From assembly GCA_903824045.1 (NCBI GenBank), contig CAIJVD010000013.1, positions 1-64,000 of the forward strand: 64,000 bases of DNA, given 5' to 3'. Source of the stretch: an uncultured Chlorobiaceae bacterium. GTDB lineage: Bacteria; Bacteroidota; Chlorobiia; Chlorobiales; Chlorobiaceae. The position numbers were made by a program, and so were the translations under genes. Of this stretch, positions 35,766-46,239 are shown piece by piece (positions within the stretch are counted from its first letter, which is position 1; every line of letters begins with the position of its first letter). The notes below the pieces were generated by a model that was given only the letters and a program-made list of their open reading frames with translations, was not told the origin of the DNA and searched no databases.

Positions 35766-38186
35766 CTATTCGTCGAGATTTCTTAGCAGCAACTCCAGGG
35801 AGTCTTCATTATTGATGAGGACCTCTCTCGGGCGGCTCCCGTCTGCTTCGCCAACGATCCCGCTCTGTTCAAGCTGATCCATAACCCTTCCCGCACGGCT
35901 GAACCCAAGCCTGAGCCTTCGCTGCAAGAGCGAAACGCTGGCCTGCTGGTGCATCACCACAAGCCTGGCTGCCTCCTCGAACATGGCGTCACGACCGTCC
36001 TTCTCCTGGGATGCCATAGACTGGTAGCCGCTGCCGCCTTTCTGCGCGTCCGGAACCGGAAGCATGTACATGGTCTTCAGGCCATGCTGCCTGCCGATGA
36101 ACGAGGTGATCTCCTCGACCTCGCCCGATGAGACATAGGGCCCCTGCAGACGCATGGATTTCGGCTGGTCGGAGGGCTGGTAGAGCATGTCGCCATTACC
36201 GAGAAGCTGTTCGGCACCTGAGCCGTCGAGAATGGTTCGGGAGTCGATTCGGCTGGCAACCTGAAAGGCGATTCTGGCCGGAAAATTGGCCTTGATAATG
36301 CCGGTGATAACATCGACCGAGGGGCGCTGGGTCGCGACGATCAGGTGAATGCCGACGGCCCTGGCGAGCTGTGCGATTCTGGTAATCGGCTCCTCAACAT
36401 CCCTTCCTGCGGTGATCATAAGGTCGGCAAGCTCGTCGATGACCACAACGATATAGGGCATGGCCTCGTCGGGAAAACGGCGATTATGGTCACCAATGTT
36501 GCGGACGCAGGCTTTTTCAAGGGTTTCATAGCGGAGCTCCATCTCCTTGACGACACAGCGCAGCGCAAAAACCGCCTTCTGGGGGTCGGTGATGATCCTC
36601 TCCTCCATCCCCGGAAAGCACATAAGAAAGTGGTTCTTCAGATGCTGGTACTGGAAAAGCTCAACCCTCTTGGGATCGATCAGCACAAACTTCACCTTGT
36701 CGGGACTGCATGCATAGAGCAGACTGGAGAGGATGACATTGATGCAGACGCTCTTGCCGGCTCCGGTCGCGCCGGCTATGAGAAGATGCGGCATGGCGGC
36801 CAGATCGGCAATGAATACCTCGTTGGCGATGGTCTTTCCGAGGACGATGGGGAGCGTCAGCTTGCTGTTCTTGAACTTCTCGACCTGCAGCACTGAGCGA
36901 AGCCATACGGTCTTCGGCTTGCCGTTCGGAATCTCGACGCCGACCGCGTTCTTTCCCGGAATAGGGGCGATGATGCGGATACCCCTTGCGGCGAGCGCCA
37001 TGGCAAGATCGTTTTCAAGGGATTTGACCCTGCTGACCTTGACATCGGGAGCAAGCTCAAGCTCAAAGAGCGTCACTCGGGGGCCGACGGTGGTGGAGAT
37101 CCTGACGACCTCGATCTTGTAGATGCTGAGTTTCTCGAGAAGCTTGCGCTTGCTTTCGGCAAGATGGCGCTCATCGATGCGGTCGTCATCATCCGGCACC
37201 TTTTCAAGGAGATCTATCGAGGGAAAGCGGTAGGGCTCACGGTCCTTGGTCTTGACTTTAAGCTTGCGTTCGTCGAGGTCGGCCTCCTGTTCATGAATCG
37301 ATGGCCGGAGGATCATCTCGGGCTCACCCGGCAGCGCTGGAGGCAGCGTGGTTGCCGCATCTTCTTCTTCTGAACGCTCCAGAGGAGGCAGAGGGGGCAG
37401 CTCAGCCGAAGCAGCGAGGGGTTGGCGGGATGCCCAGGGCAGCTCTGCAGCACTCCTCTCCGGCCGGGAGTCATCTCTCTTCACGACCGCCGCCCCTTTC
37501 AGCTGGCGCCCTTCATCTTTTTTTTTGGGCACGAAGCGCTCCGCCGCTTTTCGGATATCTGCAAAGGCGACCGCAAGGGCTTTGAAGGCCCCCTCAGCCG
37601 TATGCTTGATGAGGGAGAGAACTCTCCTGCCCATATAGAAGGTAAAGACGGCAGCAATGACGGCAAGAAGCACCCAGGCTCCAGCTTCGCCGATAACCTT
37701 CAGCCTTTCGGCCAGCATTCTGCCGGTCTCTCCTGCCATAAAATCACTGAAAGGGAAGGAGGTGAGGCCGAACATCGCCGCAATATCAATGGAGATGATC
37801 ACGCTGTAAAGAAAAAAGGAGAGCGCGGGCTTGATACTTTTGGCCCGATAGAGTGACAGACCGCAGAAAAAGGTGGAGATCGCTGGCAGAATAACCAAAA
37901 AGCCGTAGGTGCGGATGATAGAGGCCGAGATCTTTACCCCCAACGGTCCGAAAGGGCTGTGAATATGTTCAGAGGCCTGAAGGGCGGGCTTGCTGAAGAT
38001 GTCGCGCCATGCCAGCGGGCCGATAGTTGCCTCATCATCAGCATGAAAACCCAGCAGGAAGCAGATGAGGAAAAATGAGCCGAGCATGAAGAGTATACCG
38101 ATGATCTCTCTCTTGAGCACCGCGCGGTCCAGAGCACTCCGGGCTGCGGGCTTTTTCTCTTTCTTTATTTTTAACGTTCTCTTCAC
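35766..38186 (-). CDS. ftsK: DNA translocase FtsK/SpoIIIE
   Basis: FtsK pumps chromosomal DNA at the closing septum and activates dimer resolution. The 806-residue protein has four membrane helices (about 28-47, 85-108, 118-138, 165-186), a charged linker rich in Pro and Glu, then the RecA-like motor with Walker A GATGAGKS (about 470-477) and Walker B VVVIDELADL. The C-terminal winged-helix gamma domain (SVSLLQRRLRLGFSRAGRVM in parts) reads KOPS-type sites. It is convergent with nfu and shares orientation with gcvT upstream (21-bp gap). Confidence 0.96.
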   Translation of the reverse strand: MKRTLKIKKEKKPAARSALDRAVLKREIIGILFMLGSFFLICFLLGFHADDEATIGPLAWRDIFSKPALQASEHIHSPFGPLGVKISASIIRTYGFLVILPAISTFFCGLSLYRAKSIKPALSFFLYSVIISIDIAAMFGLTSFPFSDFMAGETGRMLAERLKVIGEAGAWVLLAVIAAVFTFYMGRRVLSLIKHTAEGAFKALAVAFADIRKAAERFVPKKKDEGRQLKGAAVVKRDDSRPERSAAELPWASRQPLAASAELPPLPPLERSEEEDAATTLPPALPGEPEMILRPSIHEQEADLDERKLKVKTKDREPYRFPSIDLLEKVPDDDDRIDERHLAESKRKLLEKLSIYKIEVVRISTTVGPRVTLFELELAPDVKVSRVKSLENDLAMALAARGIRIIAPIPGKNAVGVEIPNGKPKTVWLRSVLQVEKFKNSKLTLPIVLGKTIANEVFIADLAAMPHLLIAGATGAGKSVCINVILSSLLYACSPDKVKFVLIDPKRVELFQYQHLKNHFLMCFPGMEERIITDPQKAVFALRCVVKEMELRYETLEKACVRNIGDHNRRFPDEAMPYIVVVIDELADLMITAGRDVEEPITRIAQLARAVGIHLIVATQRPSVDVITGIIKANFPARIAFQVASRIDSRTILDGSGAEQLLGNGDMLYQPSDQPKSMRLQGPYVSSGEVEEITSFIGRQHGLKTMYMLPVPDAQKGGSGYQSMASQEKDGRDAMFEEAARLVVMHQQASVSLLQRRLRLGFSRAGRVMDQLEQSGIVGEADGSRPREVLINNEDSLELLLRNLDE

Positions 38187-38207
38187 TCTATTGATACTTT
38201 GCGGCTC

Positions 38208-39305
38208 TTAGCCCAGAGATGTTTTAACAAAAGGGAGCGCGGCAATCTGGCCGGGATGCAGAACCCCGCGAACCTCGACCAGTATCGGCGTGCCAGGTAG
38301 TATATATTCGCGAAGGACCGAGCAGGTTCCCACAGGCAGCTGCAGCGTCGGCGAAAGCGTGCCGCTGCATACGCTGCCGATCTCCTGGCGATCCGCATTG
38401 TAGACCTTGAAGTGCTGGCGAGGAAGCACCCGCCCTTCGAGCGTAAATCCCGCAACGCCCCGCTTCAAATTGAGTTCGACCTGCTGGCATGCCTCCCTGC
38501 CAACAAAGTGCCCTTTATTCATTTTTACCACCCACTTCAGGCGTGCTTCAAGGGGGTTGGTATCCTGGTCGATCTCATGACCGTAGAGCGAGTATCCCAT
38601 TTCGAGACGCAGCGTGTCGCGGGCACCGAGTCCGATCGGCTGGATCCCGTGATCGCGCCCGGCTTCGTAGAGAGCCTCCCACAAAGGGAGCGCCAGATCG
38701 TTGGAGAGGCAGATCTCAACGCCGGTTTCGCCGGTATATCCTGTTCGTGCGATAATGAGTTCCGAGCTGTGAAAGGGCGCATCGCAGAAGCGGAATAAAC
38801 CGAGAGCTTCAACATCAATCGTTGGAAAGACCCGCTGGAGAATATCGATGGCAAGGGGACCCTGGAGGGCGATAAGTGAAAGTCGGTCGGTATGGTCCTC
38901 GAGCTCGACACCTTCAAATTGCACGACATGCTGCTCGAGCCATGCATAGTCCTTTTGGGTATTGCTCGCGTTGACAATCAGGAAGAAGGTCTCGCTGTCG
39001 ATGCGGTAGATGATGAGATCGTCAACAATGCCGCCGCTGGGATAGAGCATGAGATTGTACTGAGCCTGACCGTCCTCGGCTTTCGAAAGGTCGTTGGTCG
39101 TTACAGACTGGAGGAACTCCTCCGCCCTGACCCCCTTGACATAGAAGTTGCCCATGTGCGAAACGTCGAACAGGCCCGCGGTCGTTCTGACTGCCCTGTG
39201 CTCGGCAATAATTCCCGAATACTGTACCGGCATCAGATAGCCGCCGAAATCGATAATTTTAGCACCGGCCTTTTCATGCCAGGAGTACAATGCTGTTTTT
39301 TTCAT
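38208..39305 (-). CDS. gcvT: Aminomethyltransferase (glycine cleavage T protein)
   Basis: GcvT releases ammonia and passes the methylene group from the H protein to THF. From the ATG at 39305 it has 365 residues. Signatures are [16 protein letters not shown] (27-42), DVSHMGNF, the [17 protein letters not shown] segment with the catalytic Asp, and [20 protein letters not shown] is just upstream of the ATG. No other gcv genes are adjacent, and I found no glycine-riboswitch pattern in the upstream 200 bp. ftsK follows within 21 bp. Confidence 0.95.
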   Translation of the reverse strand: MKKTALYSWHEKAGAKIIDFGGYLMPVQYSGIIAEHRAVRTTAGLFDVSHMGNFYVKGVRAEEFLQSVTTNDLSKAEDGQAQYNLMLYPSGGIVDDLIIYRIDSETFFLIVNASNTQKDYAWLEQHVVQFEGVELEDHTDRLSLIALQGPLAIDILQRVFPTIDVEALGLFRFCDAPFHSSELIIARTGYTGETGVEICLSNDLALPLWEALYEAGRDHGIQPIGLGARDTLRLEMGYSLYGHEIDQDTNPLEARLKWVVKMNKGHFVGREACQQVELNLKRGVAGFTLEGRVLPRQHFKVYNADRQEIGSVCSGTLSPTLQLPVGTCSVLREYILPGTPILVEVRGVLHPGQIAALPFVKTSLG

Positions 39306-39509
39306 GACCACCCTATACTGATTGATTAAGCAGAGTTACCGCCACTAAAAACAACATCACAAAGGAACTTACGATAGTGATTCTCAGGGGCATTGAGAGC
39401 GTTCGATGAAGGGAGGGGGAGGCCTGCCTTCAGGTAGAGCCAATATACGAATAGAGATTTCTTAAAAAGAGCAGGGCTATAAATTTGTTTCGCATGAAGT
39501 TGCTGCTCA

Positions 39510-40145
39510 CTATGTGCCGATGATGACTGCGTTGGAGAGTTCATTGCGGTGCCCGGGTATCGGGGGGAAGTGCGCAGCAAGAATGTCGCCGCAACGATCG
39601 ACCGCAGAGGCGATGGCTTCGGTCTGCCGGCCGCTTTTGATGCCCGCAATGACGGCGTCGACGACCTCCTGCCAGACGGCAGAGTCGACATGGCTGTTGA
39701 CACCCTTGTCGGCAACCACCCGCACCTGCCGTTCAAAGAGAGAGATGTAAATCAAAACTCCGGTATGCTGCCGGGTGTTGGTGATATTGCGCCGGTAAAA
39801 TGCAGAGAGCGCCGCCTCGTCAACCTCTTCCTTCATGTCCGATGCCTTGACGAAAAGCCGCTTCAGGAGCGACACCCTTGAGGTCAGCTCATGAAGTGCT
39901 ATGAAGGTGAGGCCGAACGCCGCAAGAAAAAACCACATGTGCTCGTCGCCAAAAGCAAGCGTCACGGCGATGGCGATGATGAAAGAGAAGAGAAGTGCCC
40001 CGAGCAATGCCGCAAGCGGGTAGTGATAGCTTGAAGCAACCGCCATGACGACGATCTCCCCGGAGCTTCGCTGCTCGGCATGCTCAATGCGCGACTCAAT
40101 CGTTCTACGATCCTCTTTTGAAAGAAATTTTTCTGCCGGGTCCAT
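39510..40145 (-). CDS. TPM-domain membrane protein
   Basis: A TPM-domain protein of 211 residues with two adjacent membrane helices (about 45-80) near the N-terminus and a soluble TPM-like half (RHNITNTRQHTGVLIYISLFERQVRVVADKG type sequence, about 115-148). Some TPM-domain proteins have acid-phosphatase activity or act in photosystem II repair in other lineages. It is the last gene of a leftward lemA, TPM, TPM run, 30 bp after its neighbour. Start is the ATG at 40145; a GTG precedes it. Function here is unknown. Confidence 0.8.
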   Translation of the reverse strand: MDPAEKFLSKEDRRTIESRIEHAEQRSSGEIVVMAVASSYHYPLAALLGALLFSFIIAIAVTLAFGDEHMWFFLAAFGLTFIALHELTSRVSLLKRLFVKASDMKEEVDEAALSAFYRRNITNTRQHTGVLIYISLFERQVRVVADKGVNSHVDSAVWQEVVDAVIAGIKSGRQTEAIASAVDRCGDILAAHFPPIPGHRNELSNAVIIGT

Positions 40146-40175
40146 CACTCTCTCCTCTGCATGCGTTTTCGTAAG

Positions 40176-40928
40176 CTACCAATCGCCTGATGCTCCACCG
40201 CCGCCGAAGCCGCCACCGCCGCCGCTGAAACCACCGCCATCACCAAATCCGCCGCCACCTCCACCAAAAAAGCCGCCGCCGGGCCCGCCGAAGATCATTG
40301 GGCCGCCGCCCCTGTGACCTCGTGAAAGCTGCGAGACAAAATAGATTACCAGAAGTATAATGACCAGAAGCGGCAGCGACGGACGAGAGCCCTTTCGGTC
40401 TGCCTTGGGCTTGGCTTTGTACTGGCCATGCACCCCGTCAATGATCGAAGAGACCCCTTTGGCAAATCCCGCGTCGAACTGGCCGGCGCTGAATGCAGGA
40501 ACGATCTCGTCCCTGACAATCCTGCCTGCAAGAAGGTCGGTAAGCGAGCCCTCAAGCCCGTAGCCGACCTCGATGCGCACTTTATGCTCATCCCTGGAGA
40601 CGATGAGCAGCACACCGTTATCGCTCCCCTTATGGCCTATCTTCCAGGCCTCGGCAACCCGTATGGAAAAATCCTCGATCGGATCGCCCTCGAGTGAGGG
40701 AACCGTGAGGATGACGATCTGCGTCGACTCTGCCGATTCGAACTGCTGGAGCTTCGCCTCAATCTCCGCCTTTGCCTCGGGCGAGATCATCGCACCGTAA
40801 TCGTTGATCCGGCCCGATAGAGCCGGCACCTTTGCGGCATGAAGGGCGCCCAGGGGCAGAAGCTGCATCAGCAACAACGCCACAACAAACATGAGTCCTG
40901 ACTGCCTCTGCCTTGCTGAGGGAACCAT
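40176..40928 (-). CDS. YgcG-type TPM-domain protein with Gly-rich tail
   Basis: The 250-residue product has a signal peptide (about 12-32), a periplasmic TPM domain (ALSGRINDYGAMIS to about 175), a membrane helix (about 190-207) and a C-terminal tail of about 40 residues almost entirely Gly/Phe, ending GGGGASGDW. This is the usual YgcG layout. The adjacent lemA gene is its usual partner. The tail's simple sequence is normal for the family and not a sequencing artefact. Confidence 0.88.
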   Translation of the reverse strand: MVPSARQRQSGLMFVVALLLMQLLPLGALHAAKVPALSGRINDYGAMISPEAKAEIEAKLQQFESAESTQIVILTVPSLEGDPIEDFSIRVAEAWKIGHKGSDNGVLLIVSRDEHKVRIEVGYGLEGSLTDLLAGRIVRDEIVPAFSAGQFDAGFAKGVSSIIDGVHGQYKAKPKADRKGSRPSLPLLVIILLVIYFVSQLSRGHRGGGPMIFGGPGGGFFGGGGGGFGDGGGFSGGGGGFGGGGASGDW

Positions 40929-40942
40929 AGCGCAACCCCTTT

Positions 40943-41530
40943 TCAGAATTTCACCGCCGGCACGGCCTTCGCCGCTTCGTCAGCCTTGTAGTACTCCTTG
41001 GCTTTGAGTTTCAGAAGCAGGCTGTTGGTCAGGGAGTTGGGGAACTGCCTGATCGAGTAGTTAAAGGTCTCGACCGTACCATTGTAACGCTGACGGGCAA
41101 CGCTGATGCGGTTCTCTGTCCCCTCAAGCTGGTTCTGCAGATCCCTGAAATTCTGGTTTGCCTTCAGCTCGGGATAGCGCTCGACGGCAACAAGCAGGCG
41201 GGAGAGCGATGAGGAGAGTCCGCCCTGTGCAGCACGGAATTTCGACATTGCCGCGGGATCGCTGAGCATCGCCGGGGTAAGCTGTATCGACGTAGCTTTC
41301 GCTCTGGCCTCAACCACCGCCGTCAGAGTCTCCTTTTCAAAGTTGGCCGCCCCCTTCACCGTTGCCACAAGATTGGGCACAAGGTCGGCTCTGCGCTGCA
41401 GCTGCGACTCAAGGTCACCCCACGAACGGTTAACCGCCTCCTCGTTCTGCTGTATCGAATTATAGCCGCACCCGGAGAGGGTGGTAAAAAAAAGAAAAAA
41501 CGCTATCAGCCTTGCTATAGAACGTTTCAT
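40943..41530 (-). CDS. lemA: LemA family lipoprotein
   Basis: A LemA protein of 195 residues: lipoprotein signal with C21 in LSGC, then long helices. [32 protein letters not shown] (about 23-54, read in parts) and the [18 protein letters not shown] segment are diagnostic. LemA proteins are predicted to be surface helical bundles; their role is not settled. It is first in the lemA-ygcG-TPM operon, 14 bp before the TPM gene. Confidence 0.93.
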   Translation of the reverse strand: MKRSIARLIAFFLFFTTLSGCGYNSIQQNEEAVNRSWGDLESQLQRRADLVPNLVATVKGAANFEKETLTAVVEARAKATSIQLTPAMLSDPAAMSKFRAAQGGLSSSLSRLLVAVERYPELKANQNFRDLQNQLEGTENRISVARQRYNGTVETFNYSIRQFPNSLTNSLLLKLKAKEYYKADEAAKAVPAVKF

Positions 41531-41600
41531 GTGTGTGCTCCCGTGGTTGTTGTTGGTTGTTTCAAATTTTGATCGGTCGGATCAGGATCATGTGAATCCC

Positions 41601-43808
41601 TCAGCTGATGAGGCGCTCTACGGTAAAAACGCCTTGTACTTTTTTCAGTTTGTCCATGAGTGTACCCAGCTTTTCTGCATTGCGAACGTAGATCATCACG
41701 GTTCCTACAAACATTCCGTCCCTGGCATGGAGCGAAATGCTGCGTATGTTGGTGTCGAACTTGGAGATGACCGTCGTAAGCTGGTTGGTGATGCCGAGCC
41801 GGTCCTCGCCAACGATTCTGATGCCGGCAAGAAAGTCGGTCTCTACCTTACGGTTCCAAGAGACCGCGACGACCCGCTCGCTTTTCAGCAGGTTCTCGTT
41901 GCTGACGTTGATACAGTTCTTCCGGTGGATCTTGACCACCCCTTCGGCTGTGACAAAACCGAGCACGTCATCACCGGGCACCGGCTGGCAGCACTTGGCG
42001 TAGGCGTAGGCGATATTGCTCATGCCGGCAATAACGACCTCATCTCTTTTGGCGGCCTTGCCATCCGGTTCCTGATCCTGCCGGGCGATCTGAAGATAGT
42101 CATTGACCTCGCGAGCCTCATCGCTCGAGCTCCTGGCTACCTGCGGCTCGCCCTCCTTGCGGGAGTTCGTTACCCTCTCTATGACCTCTTCGCCGTTGAT
42201 CTGCTGGCTGGCAAGGGCGCTGAAGAAGTCCGCAGGGGTCTTGATGCCCTGTCCCTTGACCTGGCGAATAATGTCGTTGTCGGAAAAGAGCTTTTTGGTG
42301 CCGGAGAGCATCTTCTCCCACATGCCGCGCCCTTTCTCGATCTGCACTCTCCGATCCTCATTGATGGCCGCGCGTATTTTGAGCTTGGCACGCTGTGTAA
42401 CGACGATCTTCAGCCAGTCCGCCTTCGGCTTCTGGTTTTTCGAGGTGATGATCTCCACCCGGTCACCCGATTTAAGCTGCGCGTTCAGGCGGACGATCTT
42501 GCCATTCACCTTTGCGCCGATACAGCCGTTGCCAACCTCGGTATGAATGGCATAGGCGAAATCGATCGGCGTTGCGCCGGCAGGCATGGTCTTCATGTCC
42601 CCCTTGGGGGTAAAAACGTAGATCTCATCGTGATAGAGGTTGAGCTTGAAGCCCTCCATGAATTCGGCGGCGGAATCGGCATCCTTGATAAGCTCCCTTG
42701 CCCAGCGCAGGAAGGAGTCAATATGGGCGTCATCCTTCGACATCTTCTCCTTGTAGCGCCAGTGGGCCGCAACACCGAGCTCGGCAAACCCATGCATGCG
42801 CTTGGTGCGGATCTGCAGCTCGATCATGTTTCCCTTCGGTCCGATAATAGCCGAATGGAGCGACTGGTAGCCGTTATGCTTCGGGATGGAGATGTAGTCC
42901 TTGAAATGCTGCGGAATCGGGGGATATTTCTGTGTGATGAAACCGTAGACCGCGAAACAGTCGGCGATGCGCTCGGTGTCGATGATCACCCTCAGACCGT
43001 AAAGATCGTGGATGTCCTCAAAGACCTTGTTCTTGTTGCGCATCTTGTTGTAGATCGAAAAGAGATGCTTTGCCCGCCCCTGAACCTCGACCTTGAACCC
43101 CTGCTTTTCCAAATCGCTCTTGATGGGTGCAATCATCTTGCTGAGATAGCTGATCCTCTCGGCCCTGCTCAGGCGAACCTTCTGCAGGAGAAAATCGTAC
43201 ATCTCGGGATCGATGTACTTGAGCGCGAGATTCTCGAACTCGACCTTCATCTTGCCGAGACCGAAACGGTGTGCAAGCGGGGCATAGATATCCCTGGTCT
43301 CGAGCGCGATCTTCAGCCGCCGGTGCTCCGGAAGCGACTCAAGGGTCCTCATGTTGTGCAACCTGTCGCAGAACTTGATCAGGATCACCCTGATATCCTT
43401 GACCATAGAGAGCAGCATCTTGCGAAACCCTTCCGCCTGGGTGGTCTCGCGGTTGATCATGATGCCGGAGATCTTGGTAAGGCCTTCAACAATATCGGCT
43501 ACTTCGGTGCCAAGCTCAGTAGCAATATCCTCATAGGTATAGCCGCTGTCTTCGATGACGTCATGCAGAAGCGCTGCTGCTACGGAAACTCCGTCCAGCG
43601 GAAGTTCGTTGAGCAGAATGGTAGCCACCTCGACGGGATGGTAGAAAAAGGGCTCGCCGGAAGCTCTTTTTTCACCCTCGTGTGCCCGATAGCACATAAA
43701 AAAGGCCCGCTGAATCAGTGATTCGTCAAAGCTCTTGAGATTCCTGCGGGAGAGCTGGAGTATCTCGTGGAGCTTTTTGTAATGTTCCTTATCTATCTGG
43801 GCTAACAT
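41601..43808 (-). CDS. Rel/SpoT (p)ppGpp synthetase/hydrolase
   Basis: A full-length RSH enzyme of 735 residues that makes and degrades (p)ppGpp. The hydrolase domain keeps its His-Asp site (H57; H82-D83 in LLHDVIEDSG). The synthetase domain shows HNGYQSLH and LQIRTKRMHGFAELGVAAHW. TGS (about 390-450) and C-terminal ACT (about 655-730) domains follow. Both activities appear intact, so it is probably the main bifunctional Rel. A DksA-family protein in the window is a possible partner. The operon context is monocistronic. Confidence 0.95.
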   Translation of the reverse strand: MLAQIDKEHYKKLHEILQLSRRNLKSFDESLIQRAFFMCYRAHEGEKRASGEPFFYHPVEVATILLNELPLDGVSVAAALLHDVIEDSGYTYEDIATELGTEVADIVEGLTKISGIMINRETTQAEGFRKMLLSMVKDIRVILIKFCDRLHNMRTLESLPEHRRLKIALETRDIYAPLAHRFGLGKMKVEFENLALKYIDPEMYDFLLQKVRLSRAERISYLSKMIAPIKSDLEKQGFKVEVQGRAKHLFSIYNKMRNKNKVFEDIHDLYGLRVIIDTERIADCFAVYGFITQKYPPIPQHFKDYISIPKHNGYQSLHSAIIGPKGNMIELQIRTKRMHGFAELGVAAHWRYKEKMSKDDAHIDSFLRWARELIKDADSAAEFMEGFKLNLYHDEIYVFTPKGDMKTMPAGATPIDFAYAIHTEVGNGCIGAKVNGKIVRLNAQLKSGDRVEIITSKNQKPKADWLKIVVTQRAKLKIRAAINEDRRVQIEKGRGMWEKMLSGTKKLFSDNDIIRQVKGQGIKTPADFFSALASQQINGEEVIERVTNSRKEGEPQVARSSSDEAREVNDYLQIARQDQEPDGKAAKRDEVVIAGMSNIAYAYAKCCQPVPGDDVLGFVTAEGVVKIHRKNCINVSNENLLKSERVVAVSWNRKVETDFLAGIRIVGEDRLGITNQLTTVISKFDTNIRSISLHARDGMFVGTVMIYVRNAEKLGTLMDKLKKVQGVFTVERLIS

Positions 43809-43905
43809 TGCGGCAATAACTCCGGTGACAGGTAACGGAAATGGTCGGTTACTTCTATATAAAGCGTTATTTCCTCACAACAAAACAAGGTGCGGCAAAA
43901 ATCAT

Positions 43906-45954
43906 CTAACCCTCAGGCGGCACCTTCTGCATAGCCTGCTCGAGCCGCGCTATCTCGTCACGCAGGTATGCAGCTTTTTCATAGTCCGTCTGAACGGCCG
44001 CCTCCTGCATCTCAAGCCGGAGTTCAGCGGCCATGGCATAACCCTCCTGGGGGGTCATCGTTTCGAGCAGGCCTGAAAGCAGCCGTTCGGGTTTCGGCTC
44101 AAGACCGAACCGCTTCCTGCGGTAGCGCTCCTCTGCGTCTGCAACGCTGGTCGTGTCGAGAATCTGGTCGACCGACTTGATGATCGAGCGGGGCTCAATG
44201 CCGTGATCCTCATTATACTGACGCTGTATCAAACGGCGCCTTGCGGTTTCGTCGAGCACATCCTGGATGGAGCGGGTCACCACATCAGCATAGAGCACCA
44301 CAAAGCCGTCAACATTTCTGGCCGCCCTGCCGGCGATCTGCATCAGCGAGCGGGTGTTGCGCAGGAAGCCCTCCTTGTCGGCATCGAGGATCGCAACAAG
44401 GGAGACCTCCGGAAGATCTAGCCCCTCCCTCAGCAGATTGACCCCGACAAGCACATCGATCTCCCCTACCCTGAGCTCCCGAAGAATCTGTATCCGCTCA
44501 AGGCTCTTGATCTCGGAGTGCAGGTATCGCGAACGGATACCGGTCTTGCGCAGAAAGTCGTGGAGATCCTCAGCCATTCTCTTGGTCATGGTCATAACGA
44601 GCGCCTTGTTGCCTTTTGCCATATGCAGCCGTATTTCGGCAAGCAGGTTGTCGATCTGCCCCTTGACAGGACGCACCTCCACTGGCGGATCGAGCAGGCC
44701 TGTCGGGCGGACAAGCTGCTCGACTACCACACCGCCGGAACGGAGCAGCTCGTGCTCGCCCGGAGTTGCACTGACGCAGATGACCTGCGGCACCATCTCC
44801 TCGAACTCCTCGAAACGAAGCGGCCGGTTGTCAAGCGCCGAGGGAAGCCGAAATCCGTGCTCGACCAGAATGGTCTTGCGGGATCGGTCGCCCCCGTACA
44901 TCCCCCGTATCTGCGGAAGGGTAACATGCGACTCGTCAACAACAACAAGGTAGTCCTGAGGAAAATAATCGAGCAGGCAGTAGGGGCGCTCGCCTGGCTT
45001 CCGGCCCGAGAGGTGGCGGGAGTAGTTCTCAATGCCCGAACAGTACCCAAGCTCCTTCATCATCTCGAGATCGTACCTGGTCCGCTCCTCAAGTCTGCGG
45101 GCCTCGAGCAGTCGGTTTTCGGAACGAAAAAGATTCAGCCGGACTGCAAGCTCGTCCTCAATGGCCAGCATGGCCTCCTTGAGCTTCGCCTCCTCGGCCA
45201 CAAACTGACGGGCGGGATAGATGAAGGCATAGTCGTCGAGGCCAAGCACCTCACCGCTATGAATATCGAAGGTCTGGAGGCTTTCAATCTGGTTACCGAA
45301 AAACTCCACCCTGAGCGCCAGCTCCTCATGGGCGGGAACCAGGTCAATAATATCACCCCGGACACGAAACTTCCCCGGTGCCGGGTCGATGTCATCGCGC
45401 ACATAGTGCAGGGCAATAAGCTCCTTGAGAAACTGGTCCCGGTCCTTCTCCATGCCGGAACGCAGTTCGAGAATCTGTGCCTTCCAGTCCTCAGGCGAGC
45501 CGAGGCCGTAGATGCAGCTGACAGAGCTGACGACGATGACATCCTTCCTGCCGCTGAGCAGCGAACTGGTGGCCCTCAATCGAAGGCGCTCGATCTCGTC
45601 GTTGATGCGCAGATCTTTTGCGATATACTTGTCGAGCGAGGGGAGGTATGCCTCGGGCTGGTAAAAATCGTAGTAGCTGATGAAATACTCGACGGCATTG
45701 TCCGGAAAAAACTGTTTGAGCTCCCCGTAAAGCTGCGCAGCAAGAGTCTTGTTATGGCTCATCACCAGAACAGGCTTGCCTGCATTTGCAATGACATTCG
45801 ATATGGTGAAGGTCTTGCCTGAACCGGTCACTCCGAGCAGGGTCTGGTAGGTGCTCCCCGAAACGACCCCCTCCGTGAGCGCCTCGATGGCTTTCGGCTG
45901 ATCGCCCGTCGGACTGTATGGGCTGACCAGCCTGAATGTGTCGCTTCCCTGCAT
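43906..45954 (-). CDS. uvrB: Excinuclease ABC subunit B
   Basis: UvrB verifies damage and recruits UvrC in nucleotide-excision repair. From the ATG at 45954 it has 682 residues. Walker A is GVTGSGKT (41-48), the DNA-gripping beta hairpin carries [13 protein letters not shown] (about 92-104), helicase motifs include DESH and QIAGRAARN, and the C-terminal UVR domain is [21 protein letters not shown] lies about 9 bp before this ATG; a 22-residue upstream extension is unlike the family. Confidence 0.97.
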   Translation of the reverse strand: MQGSDTFRLVSPYSPTGDQPKAIEALTEGVVSGSTYQTLLGVTGSGKTFTISNVIANAGKPVLVMSHNKTLAAQLYGELKQFFPDNAVEYFISYYDFYQPEAYLPSLDKYIAKDLRINDEIERLRLRATSSLLSGRKDVIVVSSVSCIYGLGSPEDWKAQILELRSGMEKDRDQFLKELIALHYVRDDIDPAPGKFRVRGDIIDLVPAHEELALRVEFFGNQIESLQTFDIHSGEVLGLDDYAFIYPARQFVAEEAKLKEAMLAIEDELAVRLNLFRSENRLLEARRLEERTRYDLEMMKELGYCSGIENYSRHLSGRKPGERPYCLLDYFPQDYLVVVDESHVTLPQIRGMYGGDRSRKTILVEHGFRLPSALDNRPLRFEEFEEMVPQVICVSATPGEHELLRSGGVVVEQLVRPTGLLDPPVEVRPVKGQIDNLLAEIRLHMAKGNKALVMTMTKRMAEDLHDFLRKTGIRSRYLHSEIKSLERIQILRELRVGEIDVLVGVNLLREGLDLPEVSLVAILDADKEGFLRNTRSLMQIAGRAARNVDGFVVLYADVVTRSIQDVLDETARRRLIQRQYNEDHGIEPRSIIKSVDQILDTTSVADAEERYRRKRFGLEPKPERLLSGLLETMTPQEGYAMAAELRLEMQEAAVQTDYEKAAYLRDEIARLEQAMQKVPPEG

Positions 45955-46118
45955 ATAATAATTCCCTCTCTGTTGATTGGATTCGGCACGCTTCATGCCG
46001 AGCCCCGGATCTGCCTGCACTATGCGCTCTGACGAGCACGGTTATCTTCCCTGTAAAGAACTATTAAAGCTATTTGTTAGTTCTTCCAAAAACTTATCTA
46101 CACTTTGGAGAAATATTT

Positions 46119-46148
46119 GATTTTGGATTCCGAATTTCGGATTGGAAA
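46119..46148 (+). repeat. Dispersed GATTTTGGATTCCGAATTT-type repeat
   Basis: The segment contains GAATTTCGGATTGGAAA, shared exactly with 7377-7406. The remaining 285-bp uvrB-M16 spacer is AT-rich with nothing else recognised. Confidence 0.55.
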
Positions 46149-46239
46149 TGACAATCGACGGTAATTGCTTATTTTGACCCAAAGGCACGGCAAGCAGGTT
46201 GCAATTATCCCCTATTAATGACGTTATTAAGGTTTTTTC

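Noticed and set aside
39306-39509. Glycine riboswitch upstream of gcvT
   Set aside because: I looked for the conserved aptamer core and saw no convincing match; a covariance-model search would settle it.
41481-43721. A 746-codon open frame opposite the Rel/SpoT gene
   Set aside because: The product has no recognisable domain and mirrors the codon pattern of the clear RSH gene on the other strand.
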